Below, one piece after another: positions 24,079 through 31,983 of a stretch of 40,332 nt of DNA (its first letter is position 1; each line of letters opens with the position of its first letter). Made by a program: the position numbers and the translations under genes. Origin of the DNA: Streptomyces sp. NBRC 110035 (GTDB taxonomy: Bacteria > Actinomycetota > Actinomycetes > Streptomycetales > Streptomycetaceae); NCBI RefSeq assembly GCF_000829695.1, contig NZ_BBNN01000034.1, positions 112,907 to 153,238 of the forward strand, given 5' to 3'. A model generated the notes under the pieces. That model did not search any database, was not told the origin of the DNA, and saw nothing but the letters and a program-made list of their open reading frames with translations.

Positions 24079-24192
24079 GCCCCGGCATCTCCCCGGCATT
24101 TCCCTGGAATCTCCCTGGCGTTCCCCGGAGGCCCACCCCGGGCACCCTTCTGCTGGATCCCCCTGATTTTTCCCCGAGTTCTCCCCGAAGCC
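24079..24192. repeat. 11-bp-period direct repeats upstream of the SGNH hydrolase and DUF445 genes
   Basis: Five consecutive 11-bp units of the form TCCCCGGCATC run from 24079 to 24133, and two more (TCCCCGAGTTC, TCCCCGAAGCC) at 24171-24192. An 11-bp period puts each unit on the same DNA face. They lie in the 452-bp divergent region, which otherwise holds no gene. They could be a protein-binding array. Confidence 0.55.
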
Positions 24193-24417
24193 CGGGCGGG
24201 GCCCCTCCGAACCCCTGGTCGGAGCGTTCGTCGGGGTGTTCTCGGGGCACTCTCGGGTGACGGTCGGGCCGTCCAGGGGACAGACGCCGGGAACTCCTGT
24301 TCCGTTCCGGGAGTCGGTCGGGAAGGGACAATGTGTGAAGGATCACCGGACAGGCGGAGCGGACGGAGCGGGGCGGAACAGATGGAACCGATCGAGCGGA
24401 CCGGGCGGAGGGGAGAG

Positions 24418-25860
24418 GTGAGCGGCACCGACACCCCGGGCAGCACGGACGGCCCGGGTGCCACGGGCGCCCCGGGAACCCCGCGCGCCACCACGGACAC
24501 GGCCCCCGCCGAAGGCACCGGCGACGCGGGCACCCCCTCCGCCGGGGGCGGACGCACGGAGGCCCGCTCCCGCCCCGGTGCCGTCCCGCACCGCGCGATG
24601 ACGACGTTCAGCCCGGCGGACGAGGAGAAGCGGCGCGGAGTGCGCCGGATGAAGCTCATCGCCACCGGGCTGCTGCTGTTCGTCGCCCTGGTGTACGTCC
24701 TCGCCGAGTGGGCGTCCCACGCGGGCGCCGGCGCCTGGGCGGGCTACGTCGCCGCGGCGGCCGAGGCGGGCATGGTCGGCGCGCTCGCCGACTGGTTCGC
24801 CGTGACCGCCCTGTTCCGCCACCCCCTGGGCCTGCGCATCCCGCACACCGCGATCATCCCCACCAAGAAGGACCAGCTCGGCGTCTCCCTGGGTGACTTC
24901 GTCGGCGAGAACTTCCTCTCCGGGGACGTCGTCCGCGAGCGGCTGCGCTCCGTCGGCATCGGCAGCCGGCTCGGCGCCTGGCTGGCGGTGCCCGAGCACG
25001 CCGACCGGGTCACCGCCGAGCTGTCGGCCGCCCTGCGCGGCGCGCTGACCGTCCTGCGCGACTCCGACGTCCAGGCGGTGGTCGGCGAGGCGATCACGCG
25101 CCGCGCGGACGCCCAGGAAATCGCGCCCGGCATGGGCAAGATGCTGGAGAAGATCGTCGCCGACGGCGGCCACAAGAAGGCCGTCGACGTCGTCGTCGCC
25201 CGCGCCCACGACTGGCTCGTGCTGCACGGCGACTCCGTGATGAACGCCGTGCAGGGCGGCGCCCCCGGCTGGACCCCGAAATTCGTGGACCGCAAGGTCG
25301 GCGACCGCGTCTACAAGGAACTGCTGCGCTTCGTCACCGAGATGCGCGACATGCCCGCCCACCCCGCGCGCGGCGCCCTCGACCGCTTCCTCACCGACTT
25401 CGCCTCCGACCTCCAGTCCGACACCGGGACCCGCGCCCGGATAGAACGGCTCAAGGGCGAGATCCTCGACCGCGACGAGGTCCAGGACCTGATCGCCTCC
25501 GCCTGGACCGCCGTACGATCCATGATCGTCTCCGCCGCGGAGGACGAGCGCAGCGAGCTGCGGCTGCGCGTACGCGCCTCGCTGCTGTCGCTGGGCGCGC
25601 GCATGTCCGCCGACACCAGGCTGCAGGGCAAGGTCGACGGCTGGCTGGAGAGCGCCGCGGTGTACGTCGTCACCACCTACCGGGGGGAGATCACCTCCCT
25701 GATCACGGACACCGTGGCCGGCTGGGACGCCGAGCACACGACGAAGAAGATCGAGGCCAACATCGGCCGCGACCTCCAGTTCATCCGCATCAACGGCACG
25801 GTCGTCGGTTCCCTGGCGGGCCTGGCGATCTACACGGTGTCGCAGGCGATCGGGGGGTAG
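24418..25860 (+). CDS. DUF445 membrane protein
   Basis: 480 aa. After a disordered Thr/Gly/Pro-rich N-terminus of about 70 residues comes a transmembrane helix (LIATGLLLFVALVYVLAEWA) and the DUF445 core: AAAEAGMVGALADWFAVTALFRHPLGLRIPHTAIIP, KDQLGVSLGDFVGENFL, and a C-terminal FIRINGTVVGSLAGLAIYTV helix, a typical ending. Long helical segments lie between. GTG 24418 is preferred for its GGAGGGGAGA site; ATG 24382 is an alternative. Function unknown, probably envelope-related. Confidence 0.88.
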   Translation: MSGTDTPGSTDGPGATGAPGTPRATTDTAPAEGTGDAGTPSAGGGRTEARSRPGAVPHRAMTTFSPADEEKRRGVRRMKLIATGLLLFVALVYVLAEWASHAGAGAWAGYVAAAAEAGMVGALADWFAVTALFRHPLGLRIPHTAIIPTKKDQLGVSLGDFVGENFLSGDVVRERLRSVGIGSRLGAWLAVPEHADRVTAELSAALRGALTVLRDSDVQAVVGEAITRRADAQEIAPGMGKMLEKIVADGGHKKAVDVVVARAHDWLVLHGDSVMNAVQGGAPGWTPKFVDRKVGDRVYKELLRFVTEMRDMPAHPARGALDRFLTDFASDLQSDTGTRARIERLKGEILDRDEVQDLIASAWTAVRSMIVSAAEDERSELRLRVRASLLSLGARMSADTRLQGKVDGWLESAAVYVVTTYRGEITSLITDTVAGWDAEHTTKKIEANIGRDLQFIRINGTVVGSLAGLAIYTVSQAIGG

Positions 25861-25887
25861 GGCGACCGGCGGGGGCTCCGCGCGGGG

Positions 25888-25906
25888 CGTGGGCCCACGG
25901 CCCACG
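25888..25906 (+). terminator. Possible terminator of the DUF445 gene
   Basis: CGTGGGCC-CAC-GGCCCACG, an 8-bp stem 27 bp after the stop codon. Short, so uncertain. The rest of 25861-26183 holds the direct repeats listed separately and no gene. Confidence 0.35.
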
Positions 25907-25989
25907 GGGAACCGGCCGGAGTTCGCCCCGTCGAGCAGTGCGTCCGTGGCCGCACGGAGCGGCGTGGACGGCCCGGCCGGCGGCCGCGA

Positions 25990-26052
25990 CCACACACGGT
26001 CGTGACTCGCACGGTTGCGATCCGCATGGTCGTGACTCGCACGGTCGCGACC
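25990..26052. repeat. Direct repeats of GTCGTGACTCGCACGGT type
   Basis: CACGGTCGTGACTCGCACGGT is followed by CATGGTCGTGACTCGCACGGT, about 33 bp apart, then a shortened copy (CGCGACCCGC). They lie about 140-190 bp upstream of the HTH/peptidoglycan-binding gene and might be an operator or a simple duplication. Confidence 0.5.
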
Positions 26053-26100
26053 CGCGCCGCCGAGGCCGATGCCTCCGAAGCCGACCGTGATGCGCGTGCC

Positions 26101-26115
26101 TGACCTGTCGTTATG
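26101..26115 (+). repeat. Left copy of a long-distance inverted repeat
   Basis: TGACCTGTCGTTATG matches the reverse complement of 27473-27487 (TGACCTGCCGTTATG) at 14 of 15 positions, with weaker similarity continuing on both sides. The pair brackets the gene at 26184-27395. TCGTTATG is also repeated directly at 26116. Confidence 0.55.
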
Positions 26116-26183
26116 TCGTTATGCCGTGATGCGGGCGGTGTGGAGGGCCCGCTGTTCCACGGGACGACGGGAGAGACACGTAC

Positions 26184-27395
26184 ATGGCGCGGGAACAAGG
26201 AGGTCGGGGCGAGGGCCGGGAGCAAGGGACCGGGGTGCGGTTGGCGCGACTGCTCCGACGCTGGTGGGAGGAGGCCGGAAGTCCGTCCGGCGGCACGCGG
26301 CCGACACAGCAGGCGCTGGCCGCGCGTCTGGGCGTCGACCAGACGACGCTCCCGCGCTACCTGAATCCGAAGCACACGTCGACCGCCCCTTTGAGGGTGG
26401 TCGAGGCGCTGCACGCCCACCTGCGCGCTCCGGCGGTGGAGCTGGACCGGGCAAGGGCGCTGTGCCGGGCGGCGCTGCGGGAGAACAGCCGCCACCGTGC
26501 CGTCGACGCCGTAGGCGAACCCGCCGCCCCGGCCGGCCCCACGGACGGGCCCGGTGCGACCGCCGTCCCCCGCCGGCCTGTCGGCCCCCATGAGCCCGTC
26601 GGCCCCCATGAGCCTGTCGGCCCCCATGAGCCTGTCGGGTCCCGTGCGACCGCCGACCCCGTTGCCGCCCCCGGGCCAGGGGACGGTGCCCCCGCCGGCA
26701 CCGCTGCCGCGCACGGAACGGGCGGGCGCGGCAGCGGTACCGGCGGCCCTCGCTTCCCGTGGCACCTGCACGTCCTGGTGGGGGCCGCGGTGGTTCTGTC
26801 GTTCGCCGCCGGAGTGCTCGTGCACGAACGCTTCGCCGTCCAGGACCACAGGGCCGTCACGGCGGACGGTCCGGCCGGTGGTGGGGGCGCCGTGGCCGGG
26901 AGTGGGGCGCCGTCCCCGTGGCCGCTGCTGGTCATGGGCGAGCAGGATCAGTTCACCCGTGCCCGGGCCCTGCAGAACCTGCTGAACGCGCACGGCCACA
27001 GGGTGAGGGCGGACGGCTTCTTCGGGGAGGACACCCGGGACGCCGTCATGGCCTTCCAACGGAAGAGAGGCCTGTCGCCCGACGGCAAGGTCGGCAAGCA
27101 CACCTGGCCGGAACTGGTGAAGGACGTCAAGCCCGGATCCGGGACCTACGAGGTACGGGCCGCCCAGGAGCTTCTGAACAACGTGGGCCAGGGCGGCACG
27201 GTGGTGTCGGGAGAGTTCACCGCGGTGACCGCCGAGGACCTGAGGTTCTTCCAGAGCACACAGGACCTGCCCGTGACCGGCAGGGTGGACGTGGACACCT
27301 GGCTGGCCCTGCTGGTGGCGCAGCTCCCGCCCGCCGGAGCCCCTGCGTACCAGAGGTCCACGAGCCCACTGCCCTCCGTGTCCGCGTCCGCGTGA
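26184..27395 (+). CDS. HTH - transmembrane - double peptidoglycan-binding protein
   Basis: 403 aa. Residues 17-80 are a helix-turn-helix domain of the XRE kind (TQQALAARLGVDQTTLPRYL); 110-190 is a Pro/Gly/Ala linker with VGPHEP three times; 194-214 (HVLVGAAVVLSFAAGVLVHE) is a single membrane helix; 258-312 and 322-378 are two PG_binding_1-like repeats (RALQNLLNAHGHRVRADGFFG, VMAFQRKRGLSPDGKVGKHTW). This suggests a membrane-bound regulator that reads the cell wall outside and touches DNA inside. ATG with GGGAGAG upstream. No partner gene. Confidence 0.85.
   Translation: MAREQGGRGEGREQGTGVRLARLLRRWWEEAGSPSGGTRPTQQALAARLGVDQTTLPRYLNPKHTSTAPLRVVEALHAHLRAPAVELDRARALCRAALRENSRHRAVDAVGEPAAPAGPTDGPGATAVPRRPVGPHEPVGPHEPVGPHEPVGSRATADPVAAPGPGDGAPAGTAAAHGTGGRGSGTGGPRFPWHLHVLVGAAVVLSFAAGVLVHERFAVQDHRAVTADGPAGGGGAVAGSGAPSPWPLLVMGEQDQFTRARALQNLLNAHGHRVRADGFFGEDTRDAVMAFQRKRGLSPDGKVGKHTWPELVKDVKPGSGTYEVRAAQELLNNVGQGGTVVSGEFTAVTAEDLRFFQSTQDLPVTGRVDVDTWLALLVAQLPPAGAPAYQRSTSPLPSVSASA
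26582..26635 (+). repeat. Three 18-bp tandem repeats in the HTH/PG-binding gene
   Basis: CGGCCCCCATGAGCCTGT occurs three times with one difference, encoding VGPHEP repeats in the linker before the membrane helix. Confidence 0.8.
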
Positions 27396-27472
27396 AGAGC
27401 GGCACACGCACTGCCCGACCGTCCCGACCGTGCCGCACATGCGTCACATGCCGTGCAGCCCTCCTGCATGAG

Positions 27473-27487
27473 GGCATAACGGCAGGT
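27473..27487 (-). repeat. Right copy of the long-distance inverted repeat
   Basis: CATAACGGCAGGTCA, partner of 26101-26115. It lies in the 284-bp gap before the small secreted protein gene; nothing else is seen in that gap. Confidence 0.55.
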
Positions 27488-27679
27488 CAAGGCGTCGTCA
27501 GGCAGGGTGCATCGATGTGCCTCGGCACGTGGTCGGAAACGTCTCCTCCCACCCGGCCCCGCCGGTGATGCTGGTTCTGCGACCGGCACTCCCGGACAGC
27601 CCGCCCCGTCGGCGGGCAGCACGTCCAGGGCCTCCCGCCGGTCCGCTTCCTGTCAGCACTCCACCCGAAGGGGTCATCC

Positions 27680-28030
27680 ATGTCTGCTGTCCGCAACACC
27701 ATCGCCTCCCTCGTGTCCACCGTCGTCCTCGCCGGAGGGCTGGCCGTCGGGGCCGCCGGCCCGGCGAGCGCGGCCACCTGCCCGTCCTCCGCCTCCCCGG
27801 TGATCAGCGGGGCGAAGGCCGGCTGGACCCTGAGCTGCTCGGGCGGCGGCGTGAAGGTGTACGGCTGGCTCGAGGACACCCGGATGGACGGCAAGTGCGC
27901 CGTGGTCCGCATCAACGCCGGCAACGGCGCCCACCGCACCAAGTCCGCCTGCGGCTCCGGTGCCCGGAAGCAGTTCTCCTTCACCTTCGCCGGGACGGAC
28001 TCCGCCCAGGTACGCCTGGCCATCGCCTGA
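27680..28030 (+). CDS. Small secreted cysteine-containing protein
   Basis: A 116-aa exported protein. A Sec signal peptide (residues 1-31) ends in the cleavage site ASA-AT. The mature part of about 85 residues is Gly/Ser-rich with four cysteines (CPSS, LSCSG, KCAV, SACG), enough for two disulfides, and contains GWLEDTRMDGKCAVVRINAG. This resembles short hypothetical secreted proteins of Streptomyces. No enzymatic motif is visible. A hairpin follows. Confidence 0.85.
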   Translation: MSAVRNTIASLVSTVVLAGGLAVGAAGPASAATCPSSASPVISGAKAGWTLSCSGGGVKVYGWLEDTRMDGKCAVVRINAGNGAHRTKSACGSGARKQFSFTFAGTDSAQVRLAIA

Positions 28031-28036
28031 CCCACA

Positions 28037-28072
28037 GCACAGGGGACGGGCCACGACGCTCGCCCCCTGTGC
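28037..28072 (+). terminator. Terminator of the small secreted protein gene
   Basis: GCACAGGGGACG pairs with CGCCCCCTGTGC with one mismatch; 12-nt loop. It begins 7 bp after the stop codon. Confidence 0.7.
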
Positions 28073-28249
28073 CCTTGGCGACGGTCGCGCTCCGACAAGG
28101 GGGCGGCGCGGTGAGCACGTTCCCCGCGCCGACCGGTGACGCGACCAGCCGCCCATCGTTGCGGGACGGGATCCCATCCCGGGCCCACTTCTCCCGAGAC
28201 TGTCCACAGAGCGCCCCCCGCCGGTATCACGGGCAGAGGGGAGGTGGGC

Positions 28250-28874
28250 TCAGAGGACGGCGAACAGACCGTCGAGCGGGGCGGGGACGCGGTCGGGTTC
28301 GAGGGCCCCGACGAGGACGCGTCCGTAGCGGATCTTGCGCCCCTTCTTCGTGCCGAGGAAGCGACGCAACTGCTGCTGCGGGGTGCGGCCCTGCTGCGCG
28401 GGCTGGTGCAGGAACGTCTGCAGGGCGCGCAGGTCGCCCTCGGCCCGGACGAGTTCCTCCACCCGTGCCACACCCAGCGCGCGGATCAACTCGTCCTCCA
28501 GATCCGCCGCGCAGACGAAGAACCGCTGCGGCCGTGCCGCACCGGTCACCGCCGCCCCGTCCAAGGCGCGGGCGTAGAAGCGCCGTTCCCGCTCGTCGCA
28601 CAGCCCCGTGAGGCGCAGACCCAGGCCGGGGGACGGCCCGAGCAGGCGAGCGAAACGCCCGACGCTCATCGCCCCGCCCATCGGCAGGACACACACCCCT
28701 TCGCCCTCCAGGTCCCGCCCGCGCCGTTCGGCCGGCGCGTCGACGGCCGCTCGGCCCTTCGAGCAGCACGACCGCCCGGACGGCCGACCGTGCCGCCGGC
28801 TCCCGCACGGGCTCACCCGGCCCACCGGCGTCCCACCCGATGACCGCCTCCCGGAACGCCCCCATGTCAGCCAT
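28250..28874 (-). pseudogene. Frameshifted TOPRIM/OLD-type nuclease-domain protein
   Basis: The N-terminal 42 residues (start at 28874: ADMGAFREAVIGWDAGG ... VLLEGPS) and the rest (VDAPAERRGRDLEGEGVCVL, PMGGAMSVGRFARLLG, GLRLTGLCDERERRFYARAL, FFVCAADLEDELIRALG, FLGTKKGRKIRYGRVL) are in different frames. The break is near 28750; comparison with the usual EGxSDxxAV stretch of this family suggests a small deletion. The C-terminal part carries the Glu and LCDERE/DLEDEL acidic pattern of TOPRIM nucleases. It is dead, or a sequencing error lies there. Confidence 0.7.
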
Positions 28875-29038
28875 GCCACGAGTCTGGTCCCTCCCCAGCC
28901 CTTCCGGCACGGATTTTCCGCCGGAGCCCTCGGCGATCTTCTCCCCGGCCCGATCGAACAGCAGGATGAGGGGCCTGCCGCAAGGCGCGGGGAACACGCT
29001 GGAAAGGACACGGTGGAGCCGACACGACCGTCCCCTGG

Positions 29039-29547
29039 GTGAAGCTCGAACTGGACGTCGCAGCCTTCGACGCACCGCACTTCGAGACGTACGTGACGCG
29101 GTGCCGCGAGGACGGCATCCGCCTGACCACCCTCGCCGAACTGGGCGACACACCGGAACACCGTCGCAGGCTGTACGCGCTGAACAAGGAGTGCCCCGCC
29201 GACATCCCCGGGCGCGGGGAGTTCTACTCGTTCGACGAGTACGCCGAGCGGCGCTTCGAGGCCGCCGGCTACGACCCCCGTGGCATCGTGATCGCCCTGG
29301 ACGGCGACGAGTGGATCGGCATGGCGGCCACGTCGGTCCGGGAGGGCTTCCTCTTCAACGAGATGACCGGCGTACGGGCCGGCTACCGGGGCCGCGGCAT
29401 CTCGATCGCCATGAAGACCTTCGGAATGGCCTTCGTCAGGGAGTCCGGAACGAGCACGGTCCGCACCTTCCACCACACCCGGCCAACGCGGACGCGATCG
29501 CCATGAACCGCAGGATGGGATACGTGGACGCGGCTGCGGAGGGCTGA
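29039..29547 (+). pseudogene. GNAT-family acetyltransferase, frameshifted near its end
   Basis: A GNAT N-acetyltransferase-like sequence: GEFYSFDEYAERRFEAAGYDP, WIGMAATSV, and the acetyl-CoA loop VRAGYRGRGISIAMKTFG (R-G-x-G-I). The expected C-terminus PANADAIAMNRRMGYVDA is present but in another frame, owing to an apparent 2-nt insertion near 29475 (CACCACACCCGG for CACCACCCGG). The first frame ends early at 29506. Codons upstream of GTG 29039 (TVPW) also look like coding sequence, so the true start may be lost. Substrate unknown. Confidence 0.65.
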
Positions 29548-29689
29548 GTGCGGATCAGGCCGGGCCTCTTCGCTGTCGGCCCGCTTCAGGTGCCTCAGGA
29601 CGTGGATGTCCCCTCCGGTGGGACCGGGCGATCCGGAGCGGCGTTGGTCACCGCTCTGCCCGCGAGCGCGGGCACCCACGCCCTGACAT

Positions 29690-29785
29690 CTGACGGCGGC
29701 AGCGCCAACAGCAGTAGCAGCAGCACGGGCAATAGCAGCGGTAGCAGCAGCACCCACAGCAGCGGCAGCGGCAGCGGGATCGTGC
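29690..29785. repeat. AGC/GGC trinucleotide-rich low-complexity tract
   Basis: About 95 bp made largely of AGC and GGC triplets. Read on the plus strand it gives poly Ser/Gly/Asn, on the minus strand a Leu/Pro run that looks like a membrane helix. No start, ribosome site or homology supports a gene in 29548-30180, so I annotate only the repeat. Confidence 0.6.
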
Positions 29786-30180
29786 GCCGGCTGAGAGACC
29801 TCGAAACAGCCCGGTGGGCCCGAGACCGCGTGGGCGGACTCCGACACGGATGCCCACGACCGTCTGTCGCACGGGCTCGGCACCGGGGCATGCGGCACGG
29901 GGTACGCGGCAACGGGGCCTGCCCCGCACGCCTTGCTGCTTGTCGGGAGACCGGTGGCCCAGGTCTGGAGCACGCCTTGGCGGACAACGCCCCACTCTGC
30001 GGCATTCGTCAGGGGCAGGTGGCGGTCTGCCGGCACGTTTCCGGCGCCAGGAACTCGGGTACGTGTTCGGACCGCAGGGCGAAGGCGGCCGACGCCTCAT
30101 CTTGAGCCTGCGGCGTGTCCCGCCTCGTGGCGCGGGTAGATCTTGCTCTGGTCACGACTGCGCCGGCTGTTCGGTGAGGG

Positions 30181-30648
30181 GTGTTCGAGGTGCATCGCGA
30201 CGGTCGGTCGGTGAATCCTCCAGCCGTGCTCTCCCCGGAGAGGGCCGCTGAGATCAGCGAGGTCATCGACCGGATCACACGCTGGGCGAGGGGCCGTGAA
30301 GACATCGTCGGCCTGCTCTTGGTGGGATCGTGCGCCCGCAACGCCGCGCGACCGGACTCCGACATCGACGTCGTCCTGCTCAGCACGGATGAGTCGTGGT
30401 ATCTCCTCGAGGACGGCTGGGCCGTGGAACTCGGGCTGGGCAAACCGATCCGCACCCAGTCGTGGGGGCCGATCGCAGAGCGACGCTGCTCCACGGCCTC
30501 CGGCCTGGAAGTCGAGCTGGGCATCGGCTCTCCGGCCTGGGCGAAGACAGATCCCGTCGAGCACGGGACGCATCGTGTCGTCACCGACGGCGCCCGGGTG
30601 CTGCACGACCCGGCAGGTGTCCTTGCCGGCCTTCTCGCCGCCTGCTGA
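30181..30648 (+). CDS. Nucleotidyltransferase-domain protein
   Basis: 155 aa. DNA polymerase beta-like nucleotidyltransferase fold: GLLLVGSCARNAARPDSDIDVVLL supplies the GS motif and the catalytic DxD pair, with a further acidic position in GLEVELGIG. Proteins of this size act on small molecules or RNA, or pair with HEPN toxins as MNT antitoxins. No HEPN partner gene is seen here, so the substrate is open. GTG start with GAGGG nearby. Confidence 0.82.
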   Translation: MFEVHRDGRSVNPPAVLSPERAAEISEVIDRITRWARGREDIVGLLLVGSCARNAARPDSDIDVVLLSTDESWYLLEDGWAVELGLGKPIRTQSWGPIAERRCSTASGLEVELGIGSPAWAKTDPVEHGTHRVVTDGARVLHDPAGVLAGLLAAC

Positions 30649-30876
30649 CCGGCCGGCGGCCTGCCGGCGGGGCCCCCGGGCCGTTTGTCGGGCCGGTGGC
30701 CGGGGCCGTTCATGAGGACGACTCCCGGCCGACCTGTGCCACGCTGTCATCCGGGACGAACGGGGGCAGGCACACCTTTGTGCTCCCCGGGCGGTGACCG
30801 CTCCCGGCACGTACCCGCCCCGCGCGCACCCGTGCCCCGCGCGCACCCGCCCCGCGCGGGGCCGCCTCGGCGCCGC

Positions 30877-31326
30877 TCAGTCCCGCGCCGCAGGGGTTCC
30901 GCCCGCAGGGGCGGCCGGCGGCGGAGGCTGCGTGCTGAAGGAGAGCCCGGAGAAGTCCCGGCCCTGAAGCACAGGCCCGTACTGGTTGCCCCCGCTGATG
31001 CTGTTGCGCACGTCGCCGTCTTCCGTGAGGACCAGCCTCGCCCCTTCGTGCCACTGCCGCAGGCCGGCGTCGAAGTCGGGGTCCAGCGAGGTGCGAGCGG
31101 CGAGCGCGGCGCTGAGGGCCCGTGCGCGCGCCTGGTCGTCCGGCGCCTGCCCCAGGGCTGCCAACTCCGGCTCCCCGGTACTGACCTGAGGGGCTTCCGC
31201 CGTGTCCCGCCCACGCCGGAACGGCTGCCGCACCAGGGCACTCAGCCCAGCCCACGCCTGCCGCCCCAACTCGCCGCCTGCACCGCCCGCCAGGGCCGCG
31301 AGCAGCCCTACTGCTATCGGATCCAT
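30877..31326 (-). CDS. Small Streptomyces-type protein with Ala/Gly-rich N-terminus
   Basis: 149 aa starting at ATG 31326 (MDPIAVGLLAALAGGAGGEL...). The N-terminal 20 residues are hydrophobic and could insert in a membrane or pack as a helix; the middle is acidic; the C-terminal SISGGNQYGPVLQGRDFSGLSF is a motif I associate with many Streptomyces hypothetical proteins encoded near NTPase or peptidase genes. No such partner is seen here. Function unknown. The gaps around it (30649-30876, 31327-31566) hold GC-rich inverted repeats but no gene. Confidence 0.72.
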   Translation of the reverse strand: MDPIAVGLLAALAGGAGGELGRQAWAGLSALVRQPFRRGRDTAEAPQVSTGEPELAALGQAPDDQARARALSAALAARTSLDPDFDAGLRQWHEGARLVLTEDGDVRNSISGGNQYGPVLQGRDFSGLSFSTQPPPPAAPAGGTPAARD

Positions 31327-31566
31327 GCCGAGCACCCTCCGTGAATGGATGTTCACCATGAGTGGAACGCCTCGGCGGGCGGCCCGGTTCCCGTCGGGGT
31401 CCGGTGCGCCGCCCCCTCCGCCCGCTGTCCGGCCGGCACTCCGGGGCCGCCCCGGCGCAGGCCGCGGGCAGCGACGGACGGATCGGATCCCACTCGGCAT
31501 CGGACGGTTCATGGCGACGTACCACCGCACCATGACCCACGAACCCGGACCTGTGAGACGACAGGC

Positions 31567-31983
31567 CTAGCGCATCGCGACCAGGACGACGCTGTTGAGC
31601 ACGCTCGTGATCACGAAGAACGGCGCGTTGAGGATGCCGTAGTAGAGCGGGCGCGGAAAGTTCGGGTTGATGGCGATCTGGAAGGTCATCGCGCCGAGAT
31701 AACCGACGCCGACGAGGAGCCCGAAGGTCACGGCGTCACCGATGCCGGTGATGTCGAGTGCCTCGACGAGCACGGCGCTGGTCAGGACGGTGACGAGGAG
31801 ACACACCAGGGGGCCCGCCGTGGTGACCGCCGTCGGTGCGGGCGCCGGCGCGCCCTCGCGGCCGAGGGCGACGGCGTACGGCTTGGCGATCACGACTGCG
31901 AACCACACGCCGGCGAGCAGGAACGATGCCACGGCTGCGATCGCGACGGCCAACCAGTCGATGTCGGCGAGAACGGAGAACAC
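31567..31983 (-). CDS. DUF1761 membrane protein
   Basis: 138 aa with four hydrophobic helices (DIDWLAVAIAAVASFLLAGV, TAGPLVCLLVTVLTSAVLVE, FGLLVGVGYLGAMTFQIAI, VITSVLNSVVLVAM). The IDWLAV start, the F-x-x-N-x-x-x-RP segment and the final helix match DUF1761. GTG 31983 is chosen because AAGGAGT lies just upstream; the frame is open much further but without homology. Function unknown. Confidence 0.8.
   Translation of the reverse strand: MFSVLADIDWLAVAIAAVASFLLAGVWFAVVIAKPYAVALGREGAPAPAPTAVTTAGPLVCLLVTVLTSAVLVEALDITGIGDAVTFGLLVGVGYLGAMTFQIAINPNFPRPLYYGILNAPFFVITSVLNSVVLVAMR

Noticed and set aside
29595..30005. Leu-rich possible membrane protein on the minus strand
   Set aside because: The hydrophobic run is only the reverse reading of the AGC triplet tract; start and homology are lacking.
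30181..30648. MNT/HEPN toxin-antitoxin module
   Set aside because: The nucleotidyltransferase has no HEPN neighbour; adjacent genes are unrelated.
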